Source: Paenibacillus sp. FSL K6-1330
GTDB lineage: Bacteria > Bacillota > Bacilli > Paenibacillales > Paenibacillaceae
Length of the DNA: 64,000 nt
Direction of reading: 5' to 3'
Assembly: GCF_037976825.1 (NCBI RefSeq)
Contig: NZ_CP150269.1
Location: 3,733,501 to 3,797,500, forward strand
This document shows, in pieces, positions 25,414 through 34,961 of the stretch; within the stretch, counting starts at the first letter, position 1; each line of letters starts with the position of its first letter. A program made the translations under genes and the position numbers. The notes beneath the pieces were generated by a model that did no database searches, was not told the DNA's origin, and was given only the letters and a program-made list of their open reading frames with translations.

Positions 25414-26163
25414 ATGAAACTTACAGGAAACACGATTTTTATTACAGGCGGCGGTTCGGGAATTGGACGTGCGTTAGCAGAAGCTCTCCACCATCTTGGA
25501 AACAAAGTTATTATCTCTGGTCGACGTAAAGAGCGATTGGATGAGACAATCAAAGCGAATCCCGGTATGTCCGCAGTGGAATTGAATGTACAAGATCCTG
25601 CCAGCATAGAGGTGGTTGCCAAGCAGCTAATCGAAGAATTCCCGGATTTGAATGTCTTGATTAACAACGCCGGCATCATACAGCCCGATGACGCGGCGGG
25701 CGTGATCGATGAGGATGTTTTGATTTCGACGGTCGAGACAAACTTGTTAGGCCCAATTCGGTTGACTTCTGCATTAATCGTTCATTTGAAGTCCAAAGAA
25801 GAAGCTATTGTCATCAACACGACTTCGATCCTTGGTTTTGTACCGTTAGCCGCAACTGCTATATATTCCGCAACGAAAGCAGCACTTCATACCTATACGC
25901 TGTCCCAAAGATACATGCTTAAAGACACTTCGGTAAAAGTGATAGAAATTGTGCCACCGTGGGTTCAAAGCAACAACGATGAACCGCGTGCGATGCCACT
26001 TTCGTCATTCATTGATGAGACGATAAAGGTACTAGGTACGGATACAGACGAAGTTCTGGTCGAAGAAGCGAAAGTGTTTCGAAATAACCCTGGCCCGAAC
26101 GAAGGTATTTTTGTGACCCACCTTAACGATACAATGAAGTCTGAACCTCCAAAGATTCATTAA
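25414..26163 (+). CDS. Short-chain dehydrogenase/reductase (DltE-like)
   Basis: 249 residues of the classical SDR fold: NAD(P) loop TGGGSGIGRAL (about 11-21), NNAG (about 85), catalytic Ser in the NTTS strand, Y-x3-K in YSATKAALH (about 150), and a PPWVQ turn after it. It is an NAD(P)-dependent oxidoreductase; the substrate is not evident. AGGAGG precedes ATG 25414. Divergent from a TetR repressor with two shared palindromes, so probably induced by a small hydrophobic ligand. Confidence 0.88.
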   Translation: MKLTGNTIFITGGGSGIGRALAEALHHLGNKVIISGRRKERLDETIKANPGMSAVELNVQDPASIEVVAKQLIEEFPDLNVLINNAGIIQPDDAAGVIDEDVLISTVETNLLGPIRLTSALIVHLKSKEEAIVINTTSILGFVPLAATAIYSATKAALHTYTLSQRYMLKDTSVKVIEIVPPWVQSNNDEPRAMPLSSFIDETIKVLGTDTDEVLVEEAKVFRNNPGPNEGIFVTHLNDTMKSEPPKIH

Positions 26164-26196
26164 TTTACCTATAATTCAGCGTTTGCTCAAAAGGTT

Positions 26197-26289
26197 ATGT
26201 TTCGTGTCGCCAGATTTGTATTTTCATATGGAGAAACAATTAAGTGGGATGGAAAGAAATATGAGTTCCGGCGTGAAACTATTTGGTAA
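26197..26289 (+). pseudogene. Short C-terminal fragment of an unidentified protein
   Basis: 31 codons (FVFSYGETIKWDGKKYEF..., ending ETIW then stop) with protein-like composition but no ribosome binding site. The repeat copy D begins one base after the stop. Confidence 0.2.
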
Positions 26290-26290
26290 T

Positions 26291-26425
26291 GGGAATAAGT
26301 TCTTGTCCTTTACGGCAATCGGTACAAGTTCTTGTCCTTAGCTTGGGACACGAACTTGTACCGATAAAACAAAAAAAGCCGCTATAATAGCGACTTTAAT
26401 GGGTATATGTTCTTGTCCCTCGACA
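26291..26425 (+). repeat. Interspersed repeat family 1 (copy D)
   Basis: Contains AAGTTCTTGTCC-TTTACGGCAATCGG, the palindrome TACAAGTTCTTGTCC / GGGACACGAACTTGTA, the GCCGCTATAATAGCGAC hairpin and the end TTCTTGTCCCTCGACA. The left third is missing. It lies between convergent SDR and ankyrin genes. Confidence 0.8.
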
Positions 26426-26493
26426 TTTATATTTAGTGTCATACACTTTAGGCTTACCTATTTTATCGATAAAAATATAAGTTGAAAATATTA

Positions 26494-26528
26494 AATGCCG
26501 GTTCTATTTACCAACCGGCATTTTTTCC
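26494..26528. terminator. Bidirectional terminator
   Basis: AATGCCGGTT / AACCGGCATT with T-run on the + side, 4 bases beyond the stop of the ankyrin gene. Confidence 0.75.
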
Positions 26529-26531
26529 TTA

Positions 26532-26921
26532 TTATTTAATTGACTCGAGGTACTGAACAACATTAATTGAGTGATCTCCACCCGCCTTAGCGTGAGCCAT
26601 TAATGTAATAGTATGGGGACCTAACAAATCTACTGTATTCGGATTATCGTTTATTATTCCTTTCACAATATCAAGCTTACCTAGCATAGCAGCAGCAAAC
26701 AGATCAATTCTGGCCCCTTTATCCAACAAGTGAAGCGCTATATCACGTTTTCCCATATGTGCAGCTGCACCAAGGGCCGTTTCCCAATCGCCATTACCCC
26801 AATCCCATGCAGCATTAAGTAAACCTGGTTCTTGTTCGAGCATCTCCTTAACCTTATCAAAATCGGAGTGCGCATTATAAACAAATTCTTTAACTAATTC
26901 TGGAGCAAGACTATTGGACAT
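26532..26921 (-). CDS. Ankyrin-repeat protein
   Basis: 129 residues made of about three ankyrin-type helix-loop-helix repeats (for example ETALGAAAHMGKRDIALHLLDKGARID and DLFAAAMLGKLDIVKGIINDNP). No signal peptide, so cytoplasmic; likely a protein-binding module of unknown partner. AGGAGAG precedes ATG 26921. Next to a Nudix gene in the same direction with a 55-base gap. Confidence 0.8.
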   Translation of the reverse strand: MSNSLAPELVKEFVYNAHSDFDKVKEMLEQEPGLLNAAWDWGNGDWETALGAAAHMGKRDIALHLLDKGARIDLFAAAMLGKLDIVKGIINDNPNTVDLLGPHTITLMAHAKAGGDHSINVVQYLESIK

Positions 26922-26976
26922 TGGTTATCTCTCCTATCATCATTGTATAAATTGCGGAACCCAAACTGATCACTTT

Positions 26977-27468
26977 CTACTTCGAAATGTATGTTTGGTG
27001 TTTTTTGATGAACTCGGGTTGCGTTACATACTCTACGTAATTTACTGCTCCATTAAAATCCAAATAAGCCTGATAGCGAGTGCGAATAGCTGGTTGTATA
27101 ATGAAATCAAGAACTCTATCTTTCGCAACCCATCGGCTATCGGTTGTTTCTTCAGTAACAGCTAACAACTCCCCACCAACGGGTTTACATACGAAATCAA
27201 ACCCAACTTGCGTAGGAACATCTGTCACGCCATCATACCATTTAAAAATCCCTATATTCGAATAGACACCAATTAAGTAGCTAACCGTGGTATCAATTCC
27301 GCTTTCCTCTTTGATTTCGCGAACCAAAGCATCCATCAGATTTTCTCCAACTTCCACTTGTCCACCTGGGTAAACCCAACCACCGTCACGGGTTTTTACT
27401 AAAAGGATATTTCCTTCTCCATCTTCCACAAATCCACCTGCGGCTACGATGTGTGTTGGAAATGGCAT
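26977..27468 (-). CDS. Nudix hydrolase
   Basis: 163 residues. The Nudix box is present as GGQVEVGENLMDALVREIKE followed by ESGI (G-x5-E-x7-R-E-x2-E-E-x-G pattern), so it should hydrolyse a nucleoside diphosphate linked to another moiety with Mg2+. Substrate not predictable. AAGGAGG precedes ATG 27468. It probably shares a transcript with the ankyrin gene. Confidence 0.85.
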   Translation of the reverse strand: MPFPTHIVAAGGFVEDGEGNILLVKTRDGGWVYPGGQVEVGENLMDALVREIKEESGIDTTVSYLIGVYSNIGIFKWYDGVTDVPTQVGFDFVCKPVGGELLAVTEETTDSRWVAKDRVLDFIIQPAIRTRYQAYLDFNGAVNYVEYVTQPEFIKKHQTYISK

Positions 27469-27532
27469 AGATAGTTACGACCTCCTTATGCAGTAACGTT
27501 TGTATATTTATTCCACAGCCTTCTCGCACTTT

Positions 27533-27727
27533 CCTGCCCGATAGCTTAATGAAGTAGCATTGGGTTACTTAGATATTCATCTAATCGGTAATCGGACTAT
27601 GTACTTGTCCTTTACGGCAATCGGTACAAGTTCTTGTCCTTGGTTCGGGACAAGAACTTGTACCGATAAAATAAAAAAGCCGCTAAAATAGCGACTTTCA
27701 ATGGGACCATGTTCTTGTCCCTCGACA
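27533..27727 (+). repeat. Interspersed repeat family 1, full-length (copy E)
   Basis: About 195 bases from CCTGCCCGATAGCTTAATGAA to TGTCCCTCGACA with all modules: left end, TTCTTGTCC-like motif, large palindrome, GCCGCTAAAATAGCGAC hairpin and right end. Read leftward, the hairpin ends in a T-run and can terminate transcripts. Confidence 0.85.
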
Positions 27728-27939
27728 TAAAAAACTGGATCAATGTGTTTGCTTATCTCATCGATCTGGTTCTCTTCAATTGCCACGACAAACAACCGTA
27801 GCCGATAAAGGCAGCCTTGACCACTCTCTATAATCATTTCATAAAAATCGTGACAGCACACAATTATTGAAAACTGAGGTGATGCCCACTTATTCCTATA
27901 GTTAAAAGAAACGGTTATAAGTGCTACCTTATTCGACAT
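27728..27939 (-). pseudogene. Degenerate N-terminal part of a short-chain dehydrogenase
   Basis: Starts MSNKVALIT after GGGGGTAGCAACA, as SDR genes do, but the TGxxxGIG loop is destroyed; later ENQIDEISKHIDP is SDR-like. The frame then runs into repeat copy E, which contributes VEGQEHGPIESRYFSG and beyond. No catalytic half remains. Confidence 0.4.
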
Positions 27940-27951
27940 TGTTGCTACCCC

Positions 27952-28226
27952 CTACTCGATATTGACTTCAATTGCCTTCGAAGCCGTTTTGAACACCCCG
28001 CCGCTGCGCTTCTCGGATATGTCCGGTATGAACAGATTCGTCATCTCCATAAGCGTACGGATGTTGACGGTTCGTATTCGTCTGCAACAACCATGTATCC
28101 AAGTCCACCAAGCCCAATTATCGCTATCTTCTTGCCAAAGGAAGCACCCCGAAGGCGCAGCGGCGAGTACATTGCAATCCCAGCACACAATAGCGGTGCG
28201 GCAACATCATATGACGTCAGGAATTC
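27952..28226 (-). pseudogene. Internal remnant of a zinc-type alcohol dehydrogenase
   Basis: 28088-28226 encodes [18 protein letters not shown] ... [15 protein letters not shown], the cofactor-domain entry of AdhA/YahK-like medium-chain dehydrogenases. Both the zinc-binding N-terminus and the rest of the Rossmann domain are missing; beyond the glycine loop the frame shifts into unrelated residues ending ...AIEVNIE. Confidence 0.55.
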
Positions 28227-28284
28227 GAATTTGAAAACTCTGTCGATAGCCGCAAAGTTTGAATGTTCACGGATGAAATAAAAA

Positions 28285-28985
28285 CTATCTGTCAAACTTG
28301 AAAGATACACCTGTTAATTTTTCAGAAACATTCCATAATAATTTTGAATCCTGAGGATCGTATAACTTTTCGATGATCGGGTCACTCTTTGGATAGCCTT
28401 TTCTTCCACCTTTGCTATCTGGACCAATATATTCCCCTCCCATAATCGTTGATTCCGTGGCACTATATAAGGTAGGCAACGCGCCCATATGTGCTGGTTG
28501 ACTAATGATGCTGGTAAACATCCTTTTGAATATACTTGCTTGCTTCCCTGAACCAAAGGAAGATAAATTGGTATTCGCTATTCCAGGATGACAAGCGACA
28601 CTAAAGGAATCAATTTGATGGCTGTTAAATTTATTTTGTAATTCTTTAGCGAACAATAGATTTGCTAGTTTACTTTGACCATAAAACTTTTGGCGGTTAT
28701 ATCCCTTAGATCCGTCCAAATTACCGAAATCAATAATGGCGTTATGAGCAAGTAGACTGCTCAGAGTTATAACTCTCGATTTTGGAGTTGAAATCAAGCG
28801 AGGCAATAGCAATCCAGTCAGTGCAAAATGACCTAAATGATTACCTCCAAATTGGGATTCAAAGCCATCCTTGGTTAATTGTAATGGCGGGAACATAATG
28901 CCTGCATTGTTAATGAGAATAGACAAGGACTCGTTCTTTTCGAGGAAATCTGCAGAGAACTTCCTAACACTATTCAAATCGCTTA
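28285..28985 (-). pseudogene. N-terminally truncated short-chain dehydrogenase (retinol-dehydrogenase-like)
   Basis: About 230 residues remain: SDLNSVRKF, ILINNAGIM, the catalytic YGQSKLANLLFAKEL, and the C-terminal half. The first 55-60 residues with the TGxxxGIG nucleotide loop are absent, and no ribosome binding site precedes the first in-frame TTG (28977). Without the cofactor loop it should be inactive. Confidence 0.65.
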
Positions 28986-29068
28986 TGGCAAAATTGTACC
29001 ATGTCTAAGTTTTTTTAAGAGAAAACCTGTCAGCTCGATACCATTCTATAAACGAGTCTATAACGAGA

Positions 29069-29099
29069 AAATACCTACCCCTCTTCCGGGCAGGTATTA
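29069..29099 (-). terminator. Terminator of the two-component/lipoprotein operon
   Basis: AATACCTGCCC / GGGTAGGTATT with TTTTC following leftward, 45 bases after the lipoprotein stop. Confidence 0.75.
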
Positions 29100-29143
29100 A
29101 AGGTGAATCGTATGAATGGCTAACCAACATCGATCACTAAATA

Positions 29144-29860
29144 TTAGTCCAGAAGGCTGTAGATCTGAATGCTCTCCACCTTGGCATTCTTGATATGAAA
29201 CGACATCACATCCACATAATTGGATGGCTCGTAACGGTAGTCATCCTCCTCATTAGGGGCTCCATCACCAAGCAGTTTCCCCTCAGGGTAGGCGTTTTTG
29301 AGTGTATCCAGGCTATCTCCTGCTTTAATGTTTCGCACTGTCGCGTACTTAGGATCTGTAATTTCGATATGAAAGATGGAGTCTTGTTTCCCCTCCGGTA
29401 TACTGATTGTTTTAATCTCCAGACCAGGATACGTATACACCTTTTCTGTAAAACCGATTAACGTATCCATGTTTGTTCCATCGCCGGCACTGTACGTATG
29501 AGATTTCAGGTTATCCGGTTTGCCCAGCATCTGTTCCATCTGATCTTCATTCGCTGTATCCGAAATCGCGATGGTGTGCTCATTATAGACAAAAGCAAGC
29601 TCCTTCAGCACCACATTGCCTTCCTTCTCCATCGAACCTTCCTTAATAGCTTCAGAACTCTGTCCTTCCGAATTTTCTGAAGCAGGCGCAGTAGAATTTG
29701 ATGCTCCTTCGCCTTTGGCCTGTTCGTCGGGCGTGTTTTTTTCAGCCGAGTTCTGCGGCGCTTCTGGCGACTTGGCACCACCCGACTGACAGCCCGTCAG
29801 TGCCATCGTTAGTAAAATACTCAGCAGGATAACAGCTGTAGCTTTGTTTATCAATTTCAT
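29144..29860 (-). CDS. Lipoprotein in a two-component operon
   Basis: 238 residues. Signal peptide with lipobox ALTGC; then a long Ser/Glu/Ala-rich spacer (about 25-85) typical of surface-tethered proteins; then a globular domain of about 150 residues with no enzyme motif (ELAFVYNEHTIAISDT; YPGLEIKTISIPEGK). ATG 29860 has GGAGGG 6 bases upstream; the ATG three bases earlier is too close to it. It is downstream of a histidine kinase gene with a 116-base gap and may be a sensor partner or target of that system. Confidence 0.8.
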   Translation of the reverse strand: MKLINKATAVILLSILLTMALTGCQSGGAKSPEAPQNSAEKNTPDEQAKGEGASNSTAPASENSEGQSSEAIKEGSMEKEGNVVLKELAFVYNEHTIAISDTANEDQMEQMLGKPDNLKSHTYSAGDGTNMDTLIGFTEKVYTYPGLEIKTISIPEGKQDSIFHIEITDPKYATVRNIKAGDSLDTLKNAYPEGKLLGDGAPNEEDDYRYEPSNYVDVMSFHIKNAKVESIQIYSLLD

Positions 29861-29976
29861 CATGATCCCTCCATAAATGTGTGATTTCTTCTTATGAAGT
29901 GATTATAAAAAAAGCATTTGTTAGTCTCATAACAGAATTGTATCAATCTTGTAACGTTAACTATTTACGCGCGTGT

Positions 29977-31404
29977 TTACGCACGGGGTAACACAATCGT
30001 AACGGTCGTTCCTTCCCCGATTTGACTTTCCATGTCGATATATCCATTAAACCGCTCTACAATCTCTTTGCAAATAGAAAGTCCAAGACCTGAACCGTTC
30101 GCTGTGCTTGCATTTTTCGCCCGGTAAAAGCGTTCCTGCACTCTCTCCAGCTCATCAACCGCGATACCGATACCTTGATCACGTATCCGTATAACGACCT
30201 CGCTTGGCGTATGCTCCAACTTCAATTCGATTAGCGATGGACTGCCTGAATATTTGATGGCATTGTCCACAAGGTTGGCGATCGCATGGGACATCAGCAT
30301 TGGATTCACGTTGGCGTGGACTCTCGTCAGAAGCTTATCCTCCGGTTCCGCTTCCGCCTCCCTGAACATAATCTCGATTCCTTTATCTTTGGCCTTGGCA
30401 CCCATACTCGTTGCGACTTGCTGAATCAGTTCGTTCATTTCCGTCTTCCGGGCTTCCAGTTCGTTAGAACCAGCCTTGTCGAATCGGGATAGCAACAACA
30501 GTTCATTAATCAAGCGCGTCAGCCGATCCGATTCCTGCAGCAGATGAGCATAGATTTTTTGCAGCTCCTTGTTCTCGTTCTCCCCTTCAACCAAGTATTG
30601 AGAGAAACCACGAATTGCTGCCAATGGTGTTTTTAACTCGTGAGATACGTTGGAGACAAATTGTTTCTGGTACTGAATGTAATCATGAAGCTGCCGCCCC
30701 ATGGAATCCAGCCCATCTGCCAGCATGCCCAGCTCATCCTTCCGGTTTAGATGAACTCTCCGAAACTCCTGTCTAGAGAAACTTTGCGCAGCGCCAAGCA
30801 ACAGCTTAATCGGCTTGGTTGTGTTGCGGGCAATCCACAGACTGGATAACGTAATCAGTACAATAAATCCGCCAGCACCCGCAAACAGGATATAACGGAT
30901 TTGATCCATAATCGCATAAAAGTAGGAAATGTCCTCCACGAACTCATACACATAAGCGTTTTGGTAGTATTGATCCTGAATGGGAGTGGCAAAATAAAGC
31001 AGATGATCTTCCGTTACGGTGTAGGCATAACTGCCGCTCAGGGCTTTCTCAATATTCTTTTCAAAAATAAGAGGTTTGCCATCATTAATGATGATGCCAT
31101 CCACAGCCAAGCCCAGCAACTGCTTGGAGCTATCATAGATACGTACTTCCTTGCCTGAAGCTTTCAGCTTCTCCAGAGCAAGTCTGACGATTTCTTTTGT
31201 CTGCGGCTCTCCTGTCGATGATCTATGCTGTGCCAACACCTCACGGAAGGACAACTCGGACAGATCCGCCTTCTCCATCATCTGTTTTTCAATGGTAATG
31301 AAGCTGTAGTAATCGATGGCTTTATTCACCGCAAAAATGATGATGCCAAAGGACAGCACGGAGAAAAATAAATAATTCAGCAGTAACCGGGTTGCATACT
31401 TCAG
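29977..31404 (-). CDS. Sensor histidine kinase, probable CTG start
   Basis: 475 residues: N-terminal membrane helix, extracellular sensor domain (about 35-165), second membrane helix, HAMP, HisKA with the phosphorylated His in VSNVSHELKTPLAAIRGF, and HATPase with N-box LVDNAIKYS, G1 DQGIGI and G2 GSGLGLSI. With GTG 31359 as start the first membrane helix would be cut in half; extending to CTG 31404 gives KYATRLLLNYLFF before it and places GGAGGTG 7 bases upstream. That CTG overlaps the regulator stop as CTGA, where ATGA is usual. Partner of 31401-32108. Confidence 0.85.
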   Translation of the reverse strand: MKYATRLLLNYLFFSVLSFGIIIFAVNKAIDYYSFITIEKQMMEKADLSELSFREVLAQHRSSTGEPQTKEIVRLALEKLKASGKEVRIYDSSKQLLGLAVDGIIINDGKPLIFEKNIEKALSGSYAYTVTEDHLLYFATPIQDQYYQNAYVYEFVEDISYFYAIMDQIRYILFAGAGGFIVLITLSSLWIARNTTKPIKLLLGAAQSFSRQEFRRVHLNRKDELGMLADGLDSMGRQLHDYIQYQKQFVSNVSHELKTPLAAIRGFSQYLVEGENENKELQKIYAHLLQESDRLTRLINELLLLSRFDKAGSNELEARKTEMNELIQQVATSMGAKAKDKGIEIMFREAEAEPEDKLLTRVHANVNPMLMSHAIANLVDNAIKYSGSPSLIELKLEHTPSEVVIRIRDQGIGIAVDELERVQERFYRAKNASTANGSGLGLSICKEIVERFNGYIDMESQIGEGTTVTIVLPRA

Positions 31405-32108
31405 GCCTCGCCACCTCCAAGTTGATAGCCAAATCCATAGATCGTCCTGACATACTTCGGTTCGTCCGCGTTATCCTCCAGCTTCTTACGTAATCGCATG
31501 ATGGTCATATCCACACTGCGACTGTCTCCCATAAAGTCATATCCCCATCCGATCTGCAGCAGCTCATCCCGGGTAAAGATTTTGTCTGGCCTTTTGAGTA
31601 ACGTTTCCAGAATTTTAAACTCTTTGGCCGTTAAAGACACGGGTACACCGTTTTTCAGCACCCTTCGGCTTTCCAGATCAAATGTCAGCTCTTCATGAAT
31701 GATGCGTGTAGATTTCACTTCTGTTCCTTCACTTGATTCCTCCTTGCTCTCGTTTCTTCTCAGAATCGCCTTGATCCGAGCGAGCAATTCACGATTGTCA
31801 AAGGGTTTGGTCATGTAATCTTCCGCCCCTAGCTCTAGTCCCAACACCTTGTCGATTACCTCATTTTTGGCAGAGAGCATGATCACAGGAACGGCACGTT
31901 TCCCGGTGATTTCTTTGCACAGGTCATATCCGGAGCAGTCAGGCAGCATCAAGTCAAGCACCACCAGGTCCGGCCCAAAAGCATCCAGCAGTTGCAGGGC
32001 TATTTTACCGTTTTCAGCCGTTTGAACGACGTAGTTTTCTCTTCTCAGTACGAGCTCAATTAAATCTCTGATTGCGACTTCATCGTCAATGACAAGTATT
32101 TTCTTCAA
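31401..32108 (-). CDS. OmpR-family response regulator
   Basis: 235 residues: receiver domain with acidic pair DDE (about 8-10), phospho-acceptor Asp in VVLDLMLPD (about 53), Thr/Lys positions MLSAK and TKPFDNREL; C-terminal winged helix with SRRVLKNG and the recognition region SRSVDMTIMRLRKKLE. TTG start preceded by AAGGGGTG. Controls unknown genes, perhaps including its own operon with the downstream lipoprotein. Confidence 0.92.
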   Translation of the reverse strand: MKKILVIDDEVAIRDLIELVLRRENYVVQTAENGKIALQLLDAFGPDLVVLDLMLPDCSGYDLCKEITGKRAVPVIMLSAKNEVIDKVLGLELGAEDYMTKPFDNRELLARIKAILRRNESKEESSEGTEVKSTRIIHEELTFDLESRRVLKNGVPVSLTAKEFKILETLLKRPDKIFTRDELLQIGWGYDFMGDSRSVDMTIMRLRKKLEDNADEPKYVRTIYGFGYQLGGGEA

Positions 32109-32420
32109 TGTGCACCCCTTCTAGCCTTGTTCCCCAGCTTGAATCAACATTTACCCTCATCTTAGCACAGACACTTTAGATTCCTCCACCAACTGATTCC
32201 ACTTGAGCCCAACATAACTTGTAATAAACCCGAAAAAAGTAGAACAATCCATGGATCTGCTCCGGGTACTCATTGTTGTGGTTAAGCGGCAACTTGTCTT
32301 GGTGAAGAGATCGTAAGGTACCTTAAACGAAAAAAGCACCTCTGTCGAGATGCAAACGAATCTACAATATATTCAATCTGTTGGAACGTAACCATATCAA
32401 CCATTCACCGTTACTTGTGG
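32109..32420. other. Intergenic stretch, no gene recognised
   Basis: Contains the promoter side of the two-component operon and an unexplained stretch around 32190-32340. No family match that I can defend. Confidence 0.35.
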
Positions 32421-32477
32421 TATCGGCTCATGTTCCTGTCCTTTACGCCAATCGGTACAAGTTCTTGTCCCTCGACA
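32421..32477 (+). repeat. Interspersed repeat family 1, short internal-deletion copy F
   Basis: TATCGGCTCATGTTCCTGTCC, then TTTACGCCAATCGGTACAAG and TTCTTGTCCCTCGACA. The left arm of the large palindrome is joined directly to the right end, as if one palindrome arm had been deleted. Confidence 0.75.
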
Positions 32478-32520
32478 AATGTATTCCGAGAATAGCTCCC
32501 GGCTCCTACATCCTGTTTTA

Positions 32521-32943
32521 TTACTCTCCGGTTTCAGCGAACTTTTGAATACGCTCGCCGATTTGATCACGAACACGCTGGAAAACAGCCCATTTTTCTT
32601 CGTCGGTACCCTGAGCCTTGGCAGGATCGTCAAATCCCCAGTGCTCACGGCGAACATGAGGAGGTGTCATTGGACAACGATCGGCAGCATCACCGCACAG
32701 GGTGACCACCAGGTCGGATTGATTCAACAACACCGGATCAATGATATCCGAAGTTTGGTTCGAAATATCGATCCCCACCTCGTTCATTGCTTTGACCGCA
32801 TTCGGGTTTAGGCCATGGGCTTCGATGCCGGCGCTGTAGACATTCCAATCATCACCCAGATGTTTTTTGGCCCATCCTTCAGCCATTTGGCTGCGGCAAG
32901 AGTTGCCTGTGCACAAGAAGTACAATGTCTTTTTTTCCATCAT
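32521..32943 (-). CDS. arsC: Arsenate reductase, thioredoxin-coupled
   Basis: 140 residues. Reduces arsenate to arsenite in the cytoplasm. The low-molecular-weight phosphatase-type P-loop CTGNSCRSQ carries the nucleophilic Cys, and the redox pair is in [11 protein letters not shown], as in the Bacillus/S. aureus thioredoxin-dependent enzymes. GGGAGAG precedes the start. Third gene of an arsR-arsB-arsC operon. Confidence 0.95.
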   Translation of the reverse strand: MMEKKTLYFLCTGNSCRSQMAEGWAKKHLGDDWNVYSAGIEAHGLNPNAVKAMNEVGIDISNQTSDIIDPVLLNQSDLVVTLCGDAADRCPMTPPHVRREHWGFDDPAKAQGTDEEKWAVFQRVRDQIGERIQKFAETGE

Positions 32944-32967
32944 CGTTTCTCTCCCTTATCACTTGAA

Positions 32968-34263
32968 TTAAAGTATGGTTAGCCAGATATATAATCCTAA
33001 AAGGGTTATAAATAACGTTGGGATGGTCAATATAATCCCTGTCTTAAAGTAAGTCCCCCAGCTGATCTTCACGCCTTTGGTCGAAAGGACATGCAGCCAA
33101 AGCAAGGTGGCCAGTGAACCAATCGGTGTAATTTTGGGACCTAAATCAGAACCAATCACATTCGCATAAATTAAGGCCTCTTTAATAGCAGCCGACGTGT
33201 TTGTCGCATCGATGGCGAGTGCATCAATCATGACGGTCGGCATATTGTTCATGATGGAAGAAATAATCGCAGCAATGAAGCCCATTCCCATGGTTGCAGC
33301 AAACAGCCCTTGATCCGCTACGCTCTGTATGACACTTGCCAGAAGATCTGTAAGACCAGCATTACGTAAGCCATAGACCACAACGTACATGCCGATCGAG
33401 AAAAATACGATGGCCCACGGAGCCCCTTTGAGAACTTCTTTGGTTTGTATAGCCGGACTTTTTCTTGCCATCAGCAAGAAGAATATCGCGATAACACCAG
33501 CTACGATCGATACTGGGATACCCACAAATTCACACACAAAGTAACCGATCAGCAGCACGCTCAATACGATCCATGATAAACGGAACATCTTAGGATCTTG
33601 AATTGCCGTTGAGGGTTGTTTAAGCTGCGTCCCATCGAACTTTCGCGGGATGCTCTTGCAGAAAAACAAATAAAGCACAAGGATACTGGCTACTAAAGAG
33701 AACAGATTGGGAACCAACATGCGACTGGCGTATTCGATAAACGTAATTCCGAAGAAATCGGCTGATACGATATTCACCAGGTTGCTGACCACAAGTGGTA
33801 GCGAAGTAGTGTCCGCAATAAAACCACTTGCGATGATAAAAGGGAATACCTTCTTCTCGTCAAAATTCAGCGCTCGTACCATGGCAAGCACAATGGGAGT
33901 TAAGATTAGAGCCGCACCATCGTTTGCGAAAAAAGCAGCGACAACAGCTCCAAGAACGGATACATAGACAAACATCCGGATACCGTTTCCTCGAGCAGCA
34001 TTCGCCATATGTAAGGCGGCCCACTCGAACAAACCGATTTTATCCAAGATCAATGAAATGATAATGATCGCGACAAAGGCGAGCGTTGCATTCCATACGA
34101 TCTGGGTGACATCCCATACATCCTGAAAGTCAACGACTCCCACAAGCAGCGCTAGGACAGCACCACCACAGGCAGACCATCCAATGGATAGATTTTTAGG
34201 CTGCCAAATGACAAAAACTAAGGTAACAAGAAAAATGATGCTAGCCAGGACAACAGAAACCAA
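32968..34263 (-). CDS. arsB: Arsenite efflux membrane protein
   Basis: 431 residues with about 11-12 membrane helices, typical of the ArsB arsenite/antimonite pump ([53 protein letters not shown] are family-conserved blocks). Exports arsenite made by ArsC. TTG start with GGAGG 8 bases upstream. 24 bases before arsC. Confidence 0.95.
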   Translation of the reverse strand: MVSVVLASIIFLVTLVFVIWQPKNLSIGWSACGGAVLALLVGVVDFQDVWDVTQIVWNATLAFVAIIIISLILDKIGLFEWAALHMANAARGNGIRMFVYVSVLGAVVAAFFANDGAALILTPIVLAMVRALNFDEKKVFPFIIASGFIADTTSLPLVVSNLVNIVSADFFGITFIEYASRMLVPNLFSLVASILVLYLFFCKSIPRKFDGTQLKQPSTAIQDPKMFRLSWIVLSVLLIGYFVCEFVGIPVSIVAGVIAIFFLLMARKSPAIQTKEVLKGAPWAIVFFSIGMYVVVYGLRNAGLTDLLASVIQSVADQGLFAATMGMGFIAAIISSIMNNMPTVMIDALAIDATNTSAAIKEALIYANVIGSDLGPKITPIGSLATLLWLHVLSTKGVKISWGTYFKTGIILTIPTLFITLLGLYIWLTIL

Positions 34264-34383
34264 TGTTCAAACCTCCAATTATGCGATGACTTAAATACAG
34301 TAATAATCAATATATAACTATATCCTTATATAAAAAACAGAGATAATATTTAGCATCACTCAACCATATGCTAAGTATTCCTG

Positions 34384-34707
34384 TTAATCACAGGCACAGT
34401 TAACTTCCTTATTCATGGATGACAGGACTTCTTGAGCACTTGGCATCTCATTTAGCACGGCTTGGATATATGGCTTGTCATCAACATTCAAGGAATAATA
34501 AACCCATTGGCCACGACGGGCTTCATTTACAATCCCCTGAGACTTAAGCTTTCTTAAGTGCTGGCTAATCGCTGGCTGAGACATGTCGAAAATATCTACA
34601 AATTCGCAAACACACCATTCTCTTTGCTTAAGAAGCGTTAACATAGTAAGCCTTGTTTTATCTCCAAGCAGTTTTAGCTTCTCGGCAATCTCGCTCATTT
34701 GCTCCAA
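34384..34707 (-). CDS. arsR: ArsR-family arsenic-sensing repressor
   Basis: 107 residues, winged HTH. The metal site is visible as EWCVCEF in the alpha-3 helix (Cys-Val-Cys as in ELCVCDL), and a Cys pair lies at the very C-terminus (CAC). It represses arsRBC until arsenite binds. TTG 34707 has GGGGTG 8 bases upstream. A weak hairpin (TTAGCAT/ATGCTAA) lies between it and arsB. Confidence 0.93.
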   Translation of the reverse strand: MEQMSEIAEKLKLLGDKTRLTMLTLLKQREWCVCEFVDIFDMSQPAISQHLRKLKSQGIVNEARRGQWVYYSLNVDDKPYIQAVLNEMPSAQEVLSSMNKEVNCACD

Positions 34708-34961
34708 TAAGATTCACCCCATTCTTGTAAGATACTCTCATAACCATATAATTTAATGCTTATATGTTAATCGAAAAAGTGCTTGATTTCAAGTGTGTAG
34801 ACGCAACTCCCCAAAATTCCTCCTTAATCAACACCAGCATCCATCCTACCTGCAGTTTGTGATGGCTTGAACGATACTTTGGTTCTAACCGCAAGTAGGT
34901 TTTCCACGAATGCGGTAATAAAATCTAAATCAGCATATTCGAATTTCCTCCCGTAATCGAA
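34708..34961. other. ars promoter region and spacer
   Basis: A very A/T-rich partial palindrome around 34740-34765 (CATATAAG...AATTATATG, read leftward) is a plausible ArsR site. Nothing else is recognised. Confidence 0.35.

Noticed and set aside
27577..27727. Coding continuation of the SDR relic
   Set aside because: These codons are repeat copy E read on the minus strand.
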